A stretch of 64,000 nt of DNA from Hyphomonadaceae bacterium (GTDB lineage: Bacteria > Pseudomonadota > Alphaproteobacteria > Caulobacterales > Aquidulcibacteraceae), in the NCBI GenBank assembly GCA_022843225.1, contig JALHOC010000001.1, positions 118,874 through 182,873 of the forward strand, written 5' to 3'. Made by a program: the position numbers and the translations under genes. This document shows positions 20,068-28,434 of this stretch, piece after piece. The notes beneath the pieces are model-generated. The model saw nothing but the letters and a program-made list of their open reading frames with translations. It searched no databases and was not told where the DNA came from. Each line of letters opens with the position of its first letter. Positions within the stretch are counted from its first letter, which is position 1.

Positions 20068-20320
20068 GCTCTGGACTTCGGCAGCGCATCCGCCCTCAAA
20101 CGCGCGATTTTTCCAGACGCCTGCAAAAATATTTTCGCGATCGCGCCGGGCTCGATTTGGAGTCTCCCGCGCAATCGGCCCACTAGCACTTGTTGGGTTC
20201 TCGCTAAGTTCCTGATTCACCAAGATTTCTCGGACTCGTTTTGTTCTGCAGCCCTCTGATTCCGTAAAGATTTCATTAAGGATCGGGACTCATTTTGCCC
20301 GCTCTTTCGAGGTCTGAACA

Positions 20321-20617
20321 ATGGCGAGCAAAGGGTCGGCAGCCCTCTCAATCGGTCTGGGCGCGGCGATTCTCTATCTGGGCGCACACGCAGTGACGGG
20401 CCGGCAAGGGCTCGTCGCCTACGTCGACCTGCAAGCGCGTGAACGCGTGCTCGAGGCGCAGTTGACGACGCTTGAATCGGAGCGCGCGGCGCTGGAAGCG
20501 CGCGCGGCGCGGCTTGAGCCCGGCCCAGGGTTCGACGCCGACTATCTGGAAGAGCGGGCCCGTGTGCTGCTTGCTGCAGGGTCCAGTGAGGAATTGGTGT
20601 TTGCGCTCGGGAATTGA
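20321..20617 (+). CDS. ftsB: Septum formation initiator (FtsB/DivIC family)
   Basis: Bitopic divisome protein that links FtsL and FtsQ to septal wall synthesis. The 98 residues have a single transmembrane helix (about 8-26), then a coiled coil rich in Glu, Arg and Leu (about 35-70) and the end pattern DADYLEERARVLL. Size and topology fit FtsB. It precedes pdhA, a conserved alphaproteobacterial arrangement. Confidence 0.88.
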   Translation: MASKGSAALSIGLGAAILYLGAHAVTGRQGLVAYVDLQARERVLEAQLTTLESERAALEARAARLEPGPGFDADYLEERARVLLAAGSSEELVFALGN

Positions 20618-20738
20618 CCCCTGCAAGCGCGCAAAGCTGACTAGCTAGCCCTCCCAAACCCGCATATGAGAAGCGCGCCGTCGCGTGTGGACAAAGCGCG
20701 CCCAAAGAGGCGACGTGGCGGCAGAGGGAACGCGAACC

Positions 20739-21737
20739 ATGGGCCTAGCCGCCACACGCGCCGATGGCGCTCACGCTGACGCGACCAAGGACGAGCTGCT
20801 GCAATTTTATCGCGACATGCTGCTGATCCGGCGCTTCGAGGAGCGCGCGGGCCAGCTCTACGGCATGGGGCTTATCGGCGGCTTTTGCCACTTGTACATC
20901 GGCCAGGAAGCGGTGGTCGTCGGCATGCAGTCGGCGTTGCGCCCAGGCGATCAAGTCATCACCGCTTATCGCGACCACGGCCACATGCTCGCGTGCGGCA
21001 TGGACGCCAACGAGATCATGGCCGAACTCACCGGGCGTTCGGGCGGCTGCTCGAAGGGCAAGGGCGGCTCGATGCACATGTTCTCAACCGAGAAGGCGTT
21101 CTATGGCGGCCACGGCATTGTCGGCGCACAAGTCTCGCTCGGCACTGGCCTCGCCTTCGCCAACCGCTATCGCAATGACGGCAAGGTGTGCCTGACTTAT
21201 TTTGGCGACGGCGCGGCCAACCAAGGCCAAGTGTACGAAAGCTTCAATATGGCGGCGCTCTGGAAGCTACCGGTCGTCTACATCGTCGAGAACAACCAGT
21301 ACGCGATGGGTACCTCGATCGAGCGTTCATCCTCGGAAACGCATCTGCACAAGCGCGGAGTAAGCTTCAACATCCCTGGTGAAGAAGTGGACGGCATGGA
21401 TGTGCTGGCGGTGCGCGAGGCCGGCCTGCGCGCTGCTGAGCACGCGCGCTCGGGCAATGGGCCGGTTTTGCTGGAGATGAAGACCTATCGCTATCGCGGC
21501 CACTCGATGTCCGATCCAGCCAAGTATCGCACAAAGGAAGAGGTCGAGGAGCAGAAGACACGCAACGATCCGATCGAACGCGTGAAGAAGCGTATCACGG
21601 ATGCAGGGTACGCCAACGAAGATGATCTGAAACAGATCGATCGTGAAATTCGTGCGGTTGTTACGGCGAGCGCGGAATTCGCGCAGACAAGCCCCGAGCC
21701 GGATGCGCGCGAGCTGCTGACGGATGTGTATTTGTGA
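20739..21737 (+). CDS. pdhA: Pyruvate dehydrogenase E1, alpha subunit
   Basis: With PdhB forms the thiamine-diphosphate enzyme that decarboxylates pyruvate and acetylates lipoyl groups. The 332 residues include the ThDP motif GDGAANQGQVYESFNMAALW...VENNQYA (about 155-190) and the phosphorylation-loop-like region TYRYRGHSMSDPAKYRTKEEV near the C-terminus. I chose the ATG at 20739, preceded by GAGGGAA; the frame extends back to 20685. First enzyme gene of the PDH operon. Confidence 0.96.
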   Translation: MGLAATRADGAHADATKDELLQFYRDMLLIRRFEERAGQLYGMGLIGGFCHLYIGQEAVVVGMQSALRPGDQVITAYRDHGHMLACGMDANEIMAELTGRSGGCSKGKGGSMHMFSTEKAFYGGHGIVGAQVSLGTGLAFANRYRNDGKVCLTYFGDGAANQGQVYESFNMAALWKLPVVYIVENNQYAMGTSIERSSSETHLHKRGVSFNIPGEEVDGMDVLAVREAGLRAAEHARSGNGPVLLEMKTYRYRGHSMSDPAKYRTKEEVEEQKTRNDPIERVKKRITDAGYANEDDLKQIDREIRAVVTASAEFAQTSPEPDARELLTDVYL

Positions 21738-21825
21738 TCCCGGGAGCTGGCAGCGCGTGGCCTCCGGCCGCGCATGCGTCGCCCGAAGCGCCGCGCTCCC
21801 AATCGGATGGCGAGGGGCTAAACAC

Positions 21826-22224
21826 ATGACACCTGAACTCACCTACCTCGCCTACAGCGTCGCACTCTTCTTCGTGATCGTGCTCGTCCAAGGCTATTCC
21901 GGCATCGCCAACAATGGCGGCATGGCGATGGCGAATAATCGCGATAACCTGAAACCGCCAACGCTATTTCAGGCGCGCATGAAGCGCCTCGCAGACAACT
22001 ACCGCGAAAACCTCTGGTTCTTCGCGCCGCTCGTGCTGATCGCGGCCATCGCCGGCATTTCCAATCAAGGGACCATCCTGGGCGCGCAGCTCTTCTTCTT
22101 TTCGCGCATCGCACACGCCATCTGGTACGCGGCGGGCTGGCCCTACCTGCGTCCACTCTTCTGGCTCGCCGGCGTGATTGGGTGCGGCATGATCTTCCTC
22201 GCCCTCTTCGGAATCCTCGCCTGA
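21826..22224 (+). CDS. MAPEG-family membrane protein
   Basis: A 132-residue protein with four hydrophobic segments (about 5-25, 60-80, 85-105, 112-130) and the MAPEG-like pattern NNRD near residue 35, RA....NYREN...F.P (about 50-62) and [26 protein letters not shown] proteins include glutathione-dependent membrane enzymes; bacterial members such as this are uncharacterised. It sits between pdhA and pdhB, and its TGA overlaps the pdhB ATG, so it is translated as part of the PDH operon. Confidence 0.85.
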   Translation: MTPELTYLAYSVALFFVIVLVQGYSGIANNGGMAMANNRDNLKPPTLFQARMKRLADNYRENLWFFAPLVLIAAIAGISNQGTILGAQLFFFSRIAHAIWYAAGWPYLRPLFWLAGVIGCGMIFLALFGILA

Positions 22225-23609
22225 TGACACAAATCTTGATGCCCGCGCTGTCGCCCACCATGGAGGAGGGCAATCTTGCGAAATGGCTGGTGAAGCCCGG
22301 CGATAAAATCGAGCCCGGTCAAGTCATCGCCGAGATCGAGACCGACAAGGCGACGATGGAGGTCGAGGCCGTCGATGAAGGCGTGATTTCGGAATTGCTT
22401 GTGGCTGAAGGCGCGCAGGGCGTGAAGGTCAACACGCCGATTGCGGTGTTGAGCGATGGAAGCGCCAGCGTACCCCCGCCCCCTCGCGGGGCTGGGGCAG
22501 GGGGTGGGGGGCGAGCAGAAACTAGCGCAAAGGCCCCGCCTGCACCTTATCCTGATCGCCCCCCCACCCCTACCCCTCCCCCGCAAGGGGGGAGGGGAGA
22601 TGACCTCGAGATTCCCGCCGGCACGCAAATGATCAAGATAACCGTGCGCGATGGGTTGCGCGATGCGATGGCCGAAGAGATGCGCCGCGATCCGGACGTG
22701 TACCTGATGGGCGAAGAGGTCGCGCAATATCAGGGCGCCTACAAAGTCAGCCGCGAGTTGTTGCAGGAATTCGGCGACAAGCGCGTGGTCGATACCCCCA
22801 TCACCGAGCATGGCTTCGCCGGCCTCGGCGTCGGCGCTGCGATGGCGGGCTTGAAGCCAATCGTGGAGTTCATGACCTGGAACTTCGCGATGCAAGCCAT
22901 CGACCAGATCATCAACTCCGCCGCAAAAACGCTTTACATGTCGGGCGGGCAGATCAAGTCGAGCATTGTGTTCCGGGGCCCCAATGGAGCGGCCTCGCGC
23001 GTTGCCGCCCAGCACAGCCAGGATTTTGCGTCTTGGTATAGCCACGTGCCCGGGCTCATCGTCATCGCGCCGTATGACGCCGCCGACGCCAAGGGTCTAC
23101 TGAAATCCGCGATCCGCAATCCCAATCCGGTCGTCTTTCTAGAGCATGAAATGCTCTACGGAACCGAGTTCGAAATCCCTGACGTGAAGGATTGGCTCGT
23201 GCCGATCGGCAAGGCGAAGGTGAAGCGCGTAGGCAGCGACGTCACCATCACCGCGTATTCGCGCATGGTAGGCTTGGCGCTCAAGGCCGCCGAGCAGCTC
23301 GCAGGCGAGGGTATCGAGGCCGAAGTGATCGATCTGCGCACGCTCAGGCCGCTCGATAGCGCGACCATTGTCGAGAGCGTCAAAAAAACCAACCGCCTCG
23401 TCACAGTTGAAGAAGGCTGGGGCCAGTCCGGCGTCGGCGCTGAGGTGTGCGCCCGAGTGATGAGCGAAGCGTTCGATTATCTCGACGCGCCACCGACGCG
23501 TGTGCATCAAGTCGATGCGCCGCTCGCCTACGCCGCCAATCTCGAAGCTCTGGCGCTGCCCAGCGTGGCGAAGATCGTCGAAGCGGCCAAAGCCGTGACG
23601 TATCGCTGA
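22224..23609 (+). CDS. pdhB: Pyruvate dehydrogenase E1, beta subunit with N-terminal lipoyl domain
   Basis: The beta subunit of E1, 461 residues. Residues 1-80 are a lipoyl domain with the modified lysine in [11 protein letters not shown]. Residues about 83-128 are a Pro/Gly/Ala linker made by an inserted GC-rich palindromic repeat, and from about 130 the transketolase-like E1-beta follows ([33 protein letters not shown]). A lipoyl domain on E1-beta is known in several alphaproteobacteria. The start overlaps the MAPEG stop (TGATG). Its lipoyl domain is nearly the same as that of PdhC. Confidence 0.95.
   Translation: MTQILMPALSPTMEEGNLAKWLVKPGDKIEPGQVIAEIETDKATMEVEAVDEGVISELLVAEGAQGVKVNTPIAVLSDGSASVPPPPRGAGAGGGGRAETSAKAPPAPYPDRPPTPTPPPQGGRGDDLEIPAGTQMIKITVRDGLRDAMAEEMRRDPDVYLMGEEVAQYQGAYKVSRELLQEFGDKRVVDTPITEHGFAGLGVGAAMAGLKPIVEFMTWNFAMQAIDQIINSAAKTLYMSGGQIKSSIVFRGPNGAASRVAAQHSQDFASWYSHVPGLIVIAPYDAADAKGLLKSAIRNPNPVVFLEHEMLYGTEFEIPDVKDWLVPIGKAKVKRVGSDVTITAYSRMVGLALKAAEQLAGEGIEAEVIDLRTLRPLDSATIVESVKKTNRLVTVEEGWGQSGVGAEVCARVMSEAFDYLDAPPTRVHQVDAPLAYAANLEALALPSVAKIVEAAKAVTYR
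22470..22608. repeat. GC-rich palindromic element inside pdhB
   Basis: Two inverted, about 41-bp arms (22472-22513 and 22557-22599) face each other across some 45 bp. Each arm also folds on itself (for example CCCC...TCGC...GGGG). The element stays in frame, adds about 46 residues of Pro/Gly/Ala/Arg, and falls exactly between the lipoyl and catalytic domains. It resembles MITE-like intergenic repeats. Confidence 0.75.
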
Positions 23610-23617
23610 GCACACGG

Positions 23618-24085
23618 ATGAGCGAAGCAGAAGTCGTCGCCGAACTGGTCGAGTTCACCAACATCCTGATGGTGGGGGTGTCGCTGATCTTCTCCATCGT
23701 CTCGGCCTATGTCGTCGCGCTGAACTACTTCATCGGCTCGTCCAACTTCTTGGCGCGTCTAGGAAGTTTCTTGTTCATCACCATCGTGCTCGGCATGCTC
23801 GTGGTGGTGATGGCCGGCGCACAGATGACGCACATGGGCCTCATTGCGCGCTTACATGAACTCGAAGCGCAGGACCAACTTACAGCCGCCGGTCGCGCCG
23901 TGTTGGCCAATGCAGCCCCTGAATGGGTCGGTGCGATCACGGGCCATCGCTATAGCATCGATGAAATCATTCGCGCCTGCGTGTGGGCGGGCTTGGGCTT
24001 CGTCTATCTCGCGCTCGCCTATCTCACTTTCCTGCACCGCTGGACGCCCGATGCGATCCCGGTGACGATCGAGGGTCGTTCATGA
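23618..24085 (+). CDS. Membrane protein of unknown function in the PDH operon
   Basis: A 155-residue protein with three predicted membrane helices (about 15-38, 45-68, 120-142). Between the second and third lies a soluble loop of about 50 residues ([22 protein letters not shown]...[17 protein letters not shown]). I do not recognise the family. It begins 8 bp after pdhB and its TGA overlaps the pdhC ATG (ATGA), so it is co-translated with the PDH genes. Start chosen at 23618 since the upstream frame is antisense-like pdhB shadow. Confidence 0.8.
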   Translation: MSEAEVVAELVEFTNILMVGVSLIFSIVSAYVVALNYFIGSSNFLARLGSFLFITIVLGMLVVVMAGAQMTHMGLIARLHELEAQDQLTAAGRAVLANAAPEWVGAITGHRYSIDEIIRACVWAGLGFVYLALAYLTFLHRWTPDAIPVTIEGRS

Positions 24086-25404
24086 GCATTCAGATTACCA
24101 TGCCCGCGCTCTCGCCGACGATGGAGGAGGGCAACCTCGCGAAGTGGCACGTGAAGGCTGGCGACAGAATCGAGCCAGGCCAAGTCATCGCCGAGATCGA
24201 AACCGACAAAGCGACGATGGAGGTGGAGGCCGTCGATGAGGGCGTGATCGCGGAAATCTTGGTCGCTGAGGGAACACAGGGCGTCAAAGTAAACACGCCG
24301 ATTGCGGTGTTAGCTGGCGATGACTCGACAGGGACACGTCCTCCCCCGCGAGGGGGAGGTGGCGCGAGCGCGCGAGCGCCGGAGGGGGCGACGCCTTCTC
24401 CCCCTCAGTCGTCGCTTCGCGCCGACAGCTCCCCCTCTCGGGGGAGCACGGTTTCCAGCTCAGGGAGAAGAGGGGAGGCAGACCGCACCTTCGCCTCACC
24501 GCTCGCACGCCGCCTCGCGCAGCAGAACAACATCGATCTCGCGGCGCTGAACGGCACCGGCCCACAGGGGCGGATCGTGAAAGCGGACATCGACGCGGCG
24601 TTGAAGGCGCCGAAACAAGCTCAGCCGTCCCGCGAACTCACGCGGCAAGCTCCAGCGGAAGAGAAGCGCGCGCCGGCCCCGTACAAGTCACTCGAGAGCC
24701 AAGGCATTCGGCCAGGCAGCTACGATCTCGTGCCACTCGACCTTATGCGCAAAACCATCGCCAAGCGCATGACCGAGAGCTTCCGGGACGTGCCGCACTT
24801 CCCACTTAACATCGACGTCGAAATTGATGGGCTGTTGAAGGCGCGCGGTGAGATCAACAAGCGTTTCGGCGATAAGGGTGTTAAGATCTCCGTCAACGAT
24901 CTGTGCATCAAGGCCGCCGCGCTAGCGCTGAAGCTCGTGCCGGAATCCAATGCCAGCTATACGCCCGACGGCATCGCCCAGCATCACCATGCCGACATCG
25001 CGGTGGCGGTGGCGATCCCGGGCGGCCTGATCACGCCGATTATCTTCGCCGCCGAGACGAAGGGCCTCGCGCAGATTTCACATGAGATGGCCGACCTCGC
25101 CGAACGCGCGCGCACGAAGAAGTTGAAGCCCGAAGAGTTCCAGGGCGGAACGTTCTCGATCTCCAATATGGGCATGATGGGGATCAAGAGCTTCGCCTCC
25201 ATCATCAACGAACCGCACGGGATGATCATGTCGATCGGCGCGGGCGAAAAGCGGCCGGTCGTGAAAAACGATGCGCTCGCGATCGCGACGATGATGAGCG
25301 TGACAGTGACCTGCGATCATCGGGTCGTCGATGGCGCTTTGGGGGCGGCGTTCCTGAAAGCGTTTAAGGGTTTTCTCGAAGACCCTATGGCGATGTTGTT
25401 GTGA
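24082..25404 (+). CDS. pdhC: Dihydrolipoamide acetyltransferase (E2) of pyruvate dehydrogenase
   Basis: Core of the PDH complex; moves acetyl groups from lipoyl to CoA. The 440 residues contain one lipoyl domain (1-80, lysine in [11 protein letters not shown]), a linker (about 83-133) made of a palindromic repeat, the peripheral subunit-binding domain (about 135-170; [21 protein letters not shown]), and the catalytic domain ending with the active-site HRVVDGALG. The start overlaps the previous stop (ATGA). Domain order is standard; the origin of the linker is unusual. Confidence 0.96.
   Translation: MSIQITMPALSPTMEEGNLAKWHVKAGDRIEPGQVIAEIETDKATMEVEAVDEGVIAEILVAEGTQGVKVNTPIAVLAGDDSTGTRPPPRGGGGASARAPEGATPSPPQSSLRADSSPSRGSTVSSSGRRGEADRTFASPLARRLAQQNNIDLAALNGTGPQGRIVKADIDAALKAPKQAQPSRELTRQAPAEEKRAPAPYKSLESQGIRPGSYDLVPLDLMRKTIAKRMTESFRDVPHFPLNIDVEIDGLLKARGEINKRFGDKGVKISVNDLCIKAAALALKLVPESNASYTPDGIAQHHHADIAVAVAIPGGLITPIIFAAETKGLAQISHEMADLAERARTKKLKPEEFQGGTFSISNMGMMGIKSFASIINEPHGMIMSIGAGEKRPVVKNDALAIATMMSVTVTCDHRVVDGALGAAFLKAFKGFLEDPMAMLL
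24340..24452. repeat. GC-rich palindromic element inside pdhC
   Basis: Begins with CTCCCCC-GCGA-GGGGGAG (24340-24358) and ends with CTCCCCCTCTCGGGGGAG (24429-24446); further short inverted blocks lie between. It encodes a Pro/Ser/Arg/Gly-rich linker in frame, directly after the E2 lipoyl domain, at the same place as the related element in pdhB. Confidence 0.72.
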
Positions 25405-25414
25405 GACCGCGAGC

Positions 25415-25855
25415 ATGGAGATGATCAACGCGCTTGTCGACGAGTTGATGGCACGCGTCGATGATCTTTGGATCGCGGCGCTGTGCGGCTCGTTCCTCGC
25501 GATGGTGTGCGAGGCGGCGAAGCCGAAACCGCGAGAAGGGGAGCCTCGCTCGGAAACGAGTCCCATCGCGGTTTGGATCGGCATCGCGAGCCTGCTGACG
25601 CCGTTGTTGCTCTTCCTGCATGCGTTCTTGAGCGGCGGCGGCGCGCTGATTGCTGTGATCGTGGCGATCGGCAGCGCCATTGTGCTGGCGGCCCTGATCG
25701 GCTGGGCGATTGCACTCTTGGCGCCCGACGTCGGCCGCACGCTCAGCCGCGCCGCGCCGTTCTTGGCGGTCGCTGTGTTCGCGCTCGCTGTCTACGTCAC
25801 CTGGGAAAGCGTGTTCGGGTTCGTCAGTTCGCTTGTCGCGGGGGCATCGCGCTAA
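25415..25855 (+). CDS. Small membrane protein of unknown function
   Basis: A 146-residue protein with about four hydrophobic segments (18-34, 50-68, 75-98, 115-138) and a charged loop at 35-47. No family recognised. It starts 10 bp after pdhC and its TAA touches the ATG of the marC-like gene without a spacer, so it is in the PDH operon. Confidence 0.75.
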   Translation: MEMINALVDELMARVDDLWIAALCGSFLAMVCEAAKPKPREGEPRSETSPIAVWIGIASLLTPLLLFLHAFLSGGGALIAVIVAIGSAIVLAALIGWAIALLAPDVGRTLSRAAPFLAVAVFALAVYVTWESVFGFVSSLVAGASR

Positions 25856-26503
25856 ATGCTCTCCCTCTTCCTCGCCTCGTTCGTGACCTTCTTCGTCGCC
25901 ATCGACCCAGTCGCCATGGCGCCGATGTTCACGACTATGACCGCGCGCATGAGCAAGGAGTGGCGCGACCAGATGGCGTGGAAGTCTGTCGCCTACGCCA
26001 CCGGCATCTTGTTGGCGTTTGCGTTCGGCGGCGCGTGGTTGCTTGAACAAATTCACGTCTCTATCGACGCCTTCCGTATTGCTGGCGGCCTGCTGCTCTT
26101 CCTCATCGCCGTCGACATGCTGTTCGAGAAACGCACGGAGCGGCGCGAAGAGCGCGCCGAAAAGGTAGCGGCTGAGCAAGCCAAGCACCCCGAGCACCAG
26201 GACGATATCTCCGTCTTTCCTCTGGCCATACCGCTGATCGCCGGCCCCGGCGCAATTGCGTCGATCATGCTCTTCTTCGCGCAGAATGAGGGTGCGCTTG
26301 AGCGCACGATGATTTTGCTTGGCGCGGGCGCGAACCTGGCGCTCTGCCTCGGCGCCTTTTTGCTCGCCGGCCCTATTTCTAAAATCATGGGCCCACAGAT
26401 TGGCTCCATGCTGACGCGCGTGTTCGGCATTCTGTTGGCGGCGCTGGCGGCGCAATTTGTCGTCGACGGCATCACGAACGCGTTCAATCTGGGTGGATCA
26501 TGA
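25856..26503 (+). CDS. MarC-family integral membrane protein
   Basis: The 215 residues have six membrane helices and the MarC/NAAT marks: FVAIDPVAMAPMFTTMTA near the N-terminus, RIAGGLLLFLIAVDMLF (about 69-85) and PLAIPLIAGPGAIASIMLF (about 124-142). The MarC family was once linked to antibiotic resistance but its substrate remains uncertain; some relatives are called neutral amino acid transporters. The insert of charged residues at about 88-115 (ERREERAEKVAAEQAK) is hydrophilic. The stop overlaps the lpdA ATG (ATGA). Confidence 0.9.
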   Translation: MLSLFLASFVTFFVAIDPVAMAPMFTTMTARMSKEWRDQMAWKSVAYATGILLAFAFGGAWLLEQIHVSIDAFRIAGGLLLFLIAVDMLFEKRTERREERAEKVAAEQAKHPEHQDDISVFPLAIPLIAGPGAIASIMLFFAQNEGALERTMILLGAGANLALCLGAFLLAGPISKIMGPQIGSMLTRVFGILLAALAAQFVVDGITNAFNLGGS

Positions 26504-27894
26504 CCACATCGTTCGATCTCATCGTCATCGGTTCGGGCCCAGGCGGGTACGTTACCGCTATTCGCGGCGCACAACTGGGGATGAAGGTGGCCGTTGTCGA
26601 GCGCGACAAGCTTGGCGGCATCTGCCTCAACTGGGGCTGCATCCCGACCAAAGCGCTGCTGCGCTCGGCGGAAGTCTATCGCAACTTTCAGCACGCCAAG
26701 GAGTTTGGGCTTTCCGTTGAAGGCCTCAGCTTCGATCCGGAAGCGGTGGTCAAGCGCTCACGAGGCGTCGCCGATCGCCTCTCCAAGGGCGTCGCGTTTT
26801 TGATGAAGAAGCACAAGATCAGCGTGATCGAAGGCGAGGCGCGACTGGAGAAGGGCGCCACGGCGCCGAAGGTGATCGTCAAGGATCAGGCCTATGAGGC
26901 CAAGCACGTCATCCTAGCCACCGGCGCGCGCGCGCGTGAAATTCCTGCGGCGGGCTTAAAGGGCGACGGGAAGCGCATCTGGACCTATCGCGACGCGATG
27001 ACGCCGCCGGACTGGCCGGAGAGTCTGCTTGTCTTCGGCTCCGGCGCCATCGGCATCGAGTTCGCGAGTTTCTACGCCGCGTTCGGCGTGAAAGTGACAG
27101 TGGTGGAATTGCTCGATCGCATCTTGCCCGTGGAGGACGAGGAAATCTCGGCGTTCGCGAAAAAGCGTTTCGAGAAGGAGGGCATAAAGATCATGACCTC
27201 CACCGAGGCGAAGTCGCTCAAGGCCACCGCGACGGGCGTTGAGGCGCAGGTTGTATCGAACGGCAAATCCGAAACGCTCACCGCCTCGCACGCCATTGTC
27301 GCGGTGGGGATCACGGGCAATGTCGAAGGGCTAGGCTTGGAAACGCTCTGCGTGCAGGTCGAGAAGGGTCACATCGCCACCGACGGGCATGGAAAAACGA
27401 GCGTGGCCGGGCTCTATGCCATTGGCGATGTCACCGGCGCGCCTTGGCTCGCGCATAAGGCGTCACACGAAGGCATTATCTGCGTGGAAGCCATCGCCGG
27501 GCAAAAGCCGCATGCCTTGATCAAGGAGCGCATTCCGGGCTGTACCTATTCGCACCCGCAGATCGCCAGCGTCGGCCTCACCGAAGCGAAAGCGCAGGCG
27601 TCAGGGCGCGAGGTGCGGGTGGGGCGCTTTCCGTTCGTCGGCAATGGCAAGGCGATTGCGCTGGGTGAGGATCAGGGCTTGGTCAAAGTTGTGTTCGACG
27701 CCAAGACCGGCGAACTTCTCGGCGCGCACATGGTCGGCGCGGAGGTCACGGAACTCATCCAAGGCTACGCCATCGCCATGCAGGCCGAAGTCACCGAACA
27801 CGAATTGATGGAGACCGTGTTCCCGCACCCAACGCTGTCAGAGATGATGCACGAGGCGGTACTCGACGCGTACGGGCGTGTAGTGCACGTTTAG
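26500..27894 (+). CDS. lpdA: Dihydrolipoamide dehydrogenase (E3)
   Basis: FAD enzyme that reoxidises dihydrolipoamide with NAD. The 464 residues have the FAD motif GSGPGGY (11-17), the redox pair Cys42/Cys47 in GGICLNWGCIP, the NAD motif GSGAIGIEF, ATGARAREIP, and the C-terminal catalytic His-Glu in HPTLSE. Last enzyme gene of the PDH operon; translationally coupled to marC. Confidence 0.97.
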   Translation: MTTSFDLIVIGSGPGGYVTAIRGAQLGMKVAVVERDKLGGICLNWGCIPTKALLRSAEVYRNFQHAKEFGLSVEGLSFDPEAVVKRSRGVADRLSKGVAFLMKKHKISVIEGEARLEKGATAPKVIVKDQAYEAKHVILATGARAREIPAAGLKGDGKRIWTYRDAMTPPDWPESLLVFGSGAIGIEFASFYAAFGVKVTVVELLDRILPVEDEEISAFAKKRFEKEGIKIMTSTEAKSLKATATGVEAQVVSNGKSETLTASHAIVAVGITGNVEGLGLETLCVQVEKGHIATDGHGKTSVAGLYAIGDVTGAPWLAHKASHEGIICVEAIAGQKPHALIKERIPGCTYSHPQIASVGLTEAKAQASGREVRVGRFPFVGNGKAIALGEDQGLVKVVFDAKTGELLGAHMVGAEVTELIQGYAIAMQAEVTEHELMETVFPHPTLSEMMHEAVLDAYGRVVHV

Positions 27895-27927
27895 GTTCTT
27901 CAACCCTAAAGTGGCAGGAGGGGCACA

Positions 27928-28428
27928 ATGCGCATTACAATGATGTTCTGTGTGATGTTTGCTCTGGGATCTTGTGGACAAGAGGGTGCTCATGATCAGG
28001 CCGAACCCATTACGCAGACGGCACTGCCATCATTGTCTTGGGAACAGCCATTGGCGCGCATGACGTTTCAGGAAACAGGACCTCAGCGTTGGTCGGCAGA
28101 ACTTTGGTCCCCACGCGGCAGCCCCCATACCTTCGCGTTGGAGGGAGACGAATGGCGTTTGCACGTCCTGCAAGACGCTACCTCGTTTCGCCTAGATAGG
28201 CTTGAAACCCGTTATCGAGCCACCGACCAGCCATTACCAATGGCGTTCGACCTAGGGCGCAATTACCAATGGATGCCAATCGATAGCCGCGAACTTGAAG
28301 GATCAGGCGCTTTCATGCCGATGGCTAACGATGCTCAGTTCGAGATGCGTGTTACACGCGACGGCTTGATAGTTCGGCCTTTGAACGAGGCAGCTCTTCA
28401 AGCTTCTGAAGCCGCATGGGGCGATTGA
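27928..28428 (+). CDS. Predicted lipoprotein of unknown family (paralog of 11903)
   Basis: A 166-residue protein with a lipoprotein signal peptide: hydrophobic segment 2-14 and lipobox LGSC with the cysteine at 15. The mature domain matches the membrane-anchored protein at 11903 over about 110 residues (F.LEGDEWR, FRLDR..TRY, SGAFMPMANDAQFE, GLIVRPLNEAA). The AGGAGGGG ribosome site is like that of its paralog. It lies 33 bp after lpdA and may be transcribed with it. Function unknown. Confidence 0.82.
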   Translation: MRITMMFCVMFALGSCGQEGAHDQAEPITQTALPSLSWEQPLARMTFQETGPQRWSAELWSPRGSPHTFALEGDEWRLHVLQDATSFRLDRLETRYRATDQPLPMAFDLGRNYQWMPIDSRELEGSGAFMPMANDAQFEMRVTRDGLIVRPLNEAALQASEAAWGD

Positions 28429-28434
28429 GCTTTT

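Noticed and set aside
20200-20310. Two similar blocks before ftsB (AAGATTTC...CGGACTCGTTTTG and AAGATTTC...CGGGACTCATTTTG)
   Set aside because: They look like a weak degenerate direct repeat, but spacing and matches are too poor to call a defined element or promoter.
25385-26455. 356-residue minus-strand frame opposite the PDH-operon membrane genes
   Set aside because: Antisense to recognisable MarC sequence; composition (Arg, Glu, Gln, His) is that of a shadow frame.
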